From DASQZK01 sp963764345 (GTDB taxonomy: Bacteria > Bacteroidota > Bacteroidia > Bacteroidales > GCA-2748055): a stretch of 64,000 nt of DNA. The notes under the pieces are model-generated. The model had not been told where the DNA came from. It searched no databases and was given only the letters and a program-made list of their open reading frames with translations. The position numbers were made by a program, and so were the translations under genes. The stretch is from positions 62,001 to 126,000 of the forward strand of contig CAVXSF010000002.1 in NCBI GenBank assembly GCA_963764345.1, in the 5' to 3' direction. Position 1 is the stretch's first letter, and every line of letters begins with the position of its first letter. Positions 63,296 to 64,000 of the stretch are shown in pieces.

Positions 63296-64000
63296 TTTTC
63301 ATTCATTTTCACCACGGATTACACAGATTACACAGATTATCAAAGATTGGGATCCGGTTTTTCAATAGACGTGAAGCATCACGTCTCAACGTTTTGGTTT
63401 ATCATTCGAATTATTATTCGATATTCATTATTCGATATTCATTATTCATTATTCTTCCCTTTCGCCTTTCGCCTTTCGCCTTTCACCTTTTTCCCAACCT
63501 CTTCTTCCCCTCGCTCACCCCTTATTCCCCTGAAAGGGGAAACCCAGCCCGCCGCAGCATTTACGAAGTCCTTCTCCCGTCTCCTGTCTCCCGTCTCCGA
63601 CTTCGATATTCATTATTCGATATTCATTATTCATTATTCCTCTTTTCCCTTTCGCCTTTCACCTTTCGCCTTTCACCTTTTTCCCAACCTCTTCTTCCCC
63701 TCGCTCACCCCTTATTCCCCTGAAAGGGGAAACCCTGCCCGCCGCAGCATTTACGAAGTCCTTCTCCCGTCTCCGGTCTCTCGTCTCCCTTCAATCCCTA
63801 TTCCCTATTCATATTCATTATTCCCTCATCCCTTCAATCCCTCACCTTTCGCCTTTCACCTTCAGAACACCGGGCATAGTAAGGGGTCCTCGAGATTCTA
63901 CGGAGTCCTTATTTCGTAGGCATCCCTCCCCCGCCTTCCAACATCTCCGTCCCTTAATGGATTCCTCTCTTCCCAATTTCAGCTTCACCATTTCGCCTTT
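63296..64000. repeat. Repeat island 7 (to the window end)
   Basis: CACCACGGATTACACAGATT (63310-63340), palindrome AGACGTGA-AGCA-TCACGTCT (63367-63386), two composite units with 58-base elements at 63507-63563 and 63687-63743 between (CCTTTCGCC)n and (CTCCCGTCT)n runs, (ATTCATTATTCGAT)n, and CCCCCGCCTTCCAAC (63928-63960), shared with island 6. No gene seen; frames across it are low complexity. Confidence 0.85.

Noticed and set aside
63275..63919. Long open frame across repeat island 7
   Set aside because: Translation is low complexity (Ser-Pro-Phe-Arg-Leu repeats) from short tandem DNA repeats; no family likeness.

Overview
The window is a piece of a Bacteroidetes chromosome, most likely a free-living or sediment/digester member of the Bacteroidales-Marinilabiliales side of the phylum. 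The evidence is a SusC/SusD pair, several secreted proteins with type IX secretion (T9SS) C-terminal tails, promoters of the TTTG-N19-TAnnTTTG kind, lipoprotein-rich glycan degradation genes, and almost no Shine-Dalgarno signals. I see no rRNA, tRNA, CRISPR array, insertion sequence or phage genes.

Layout. 1-19.5 kb is a glycan-degradation region: a partial protein, an S1 sulfatase, a GH9 enzyme, a pirin, a GH116-type enzyme, a hybrid histidine kinase, a calcium-binding FG-GAP propeller protein, a GH127-type enzyme, three secreted alpha/beta hydrolases and methylglyoxal synthase. 19.7-30.3 kb is a nitrogen and amino acid block: gltB-gltD behind a leader with a terminator, a stand-alone trpB behind a tryptophan attenuator whose leader peptide carries three consecutive Trp codons, and an outer-membrane protein-PII-Amt operon on the other strand. 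31-32.4 kb is a GH29 fucosidase. 32.6-38.5 kb is a carbamoyltransferase followed by DUF5989, SxtJ, SGNH-hydrolase and TPR genes, interrupted by a 1.3-kb island of repeats. 39-56 kb is a polysaccharide utilisation locus (PUL): SusC, SusD, a SusE-position lipoprotein, two GH30 enzymes with T9SS tails and a T9SS protein with a duplicated module. 57-63.3 kb holds an NCS1 permease, a small membrane protein, a zinc polyol dehydrogenase, and an operon of transaldolase, SIS-domain isomerase, isochorismatase-like hydrolase and PfkB kinase.

Two things cut across the window. First, the long intergenic gaps (about 15.9, 17.5, 30.6, 34.5, 38.5, 56.5 and 63.3 kb) are filled with shared repeat families: a 58-base element with a CCCCTGAAAGGGG core (11 copies), a palindrome with the head CGTAGAG and stems that change in a paired way (7 copies), and short tandem motifs in a fixed order. 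Second, about a dozen genes, including gltB, gltD and trpB, are broken by single-base frame changes while the protein sequence continues in another frame. This points to assembly or sequencing indels more than to gene decay, so the affected genes are annotated here across the breaks.

The strongest regulatory findings are the trp attenuator at 25962-26135 and a similarly built leader before gltB at 19726-19909. In both, a strand that can pair with the terminator overlaps the stop codon of a short leader ORF.
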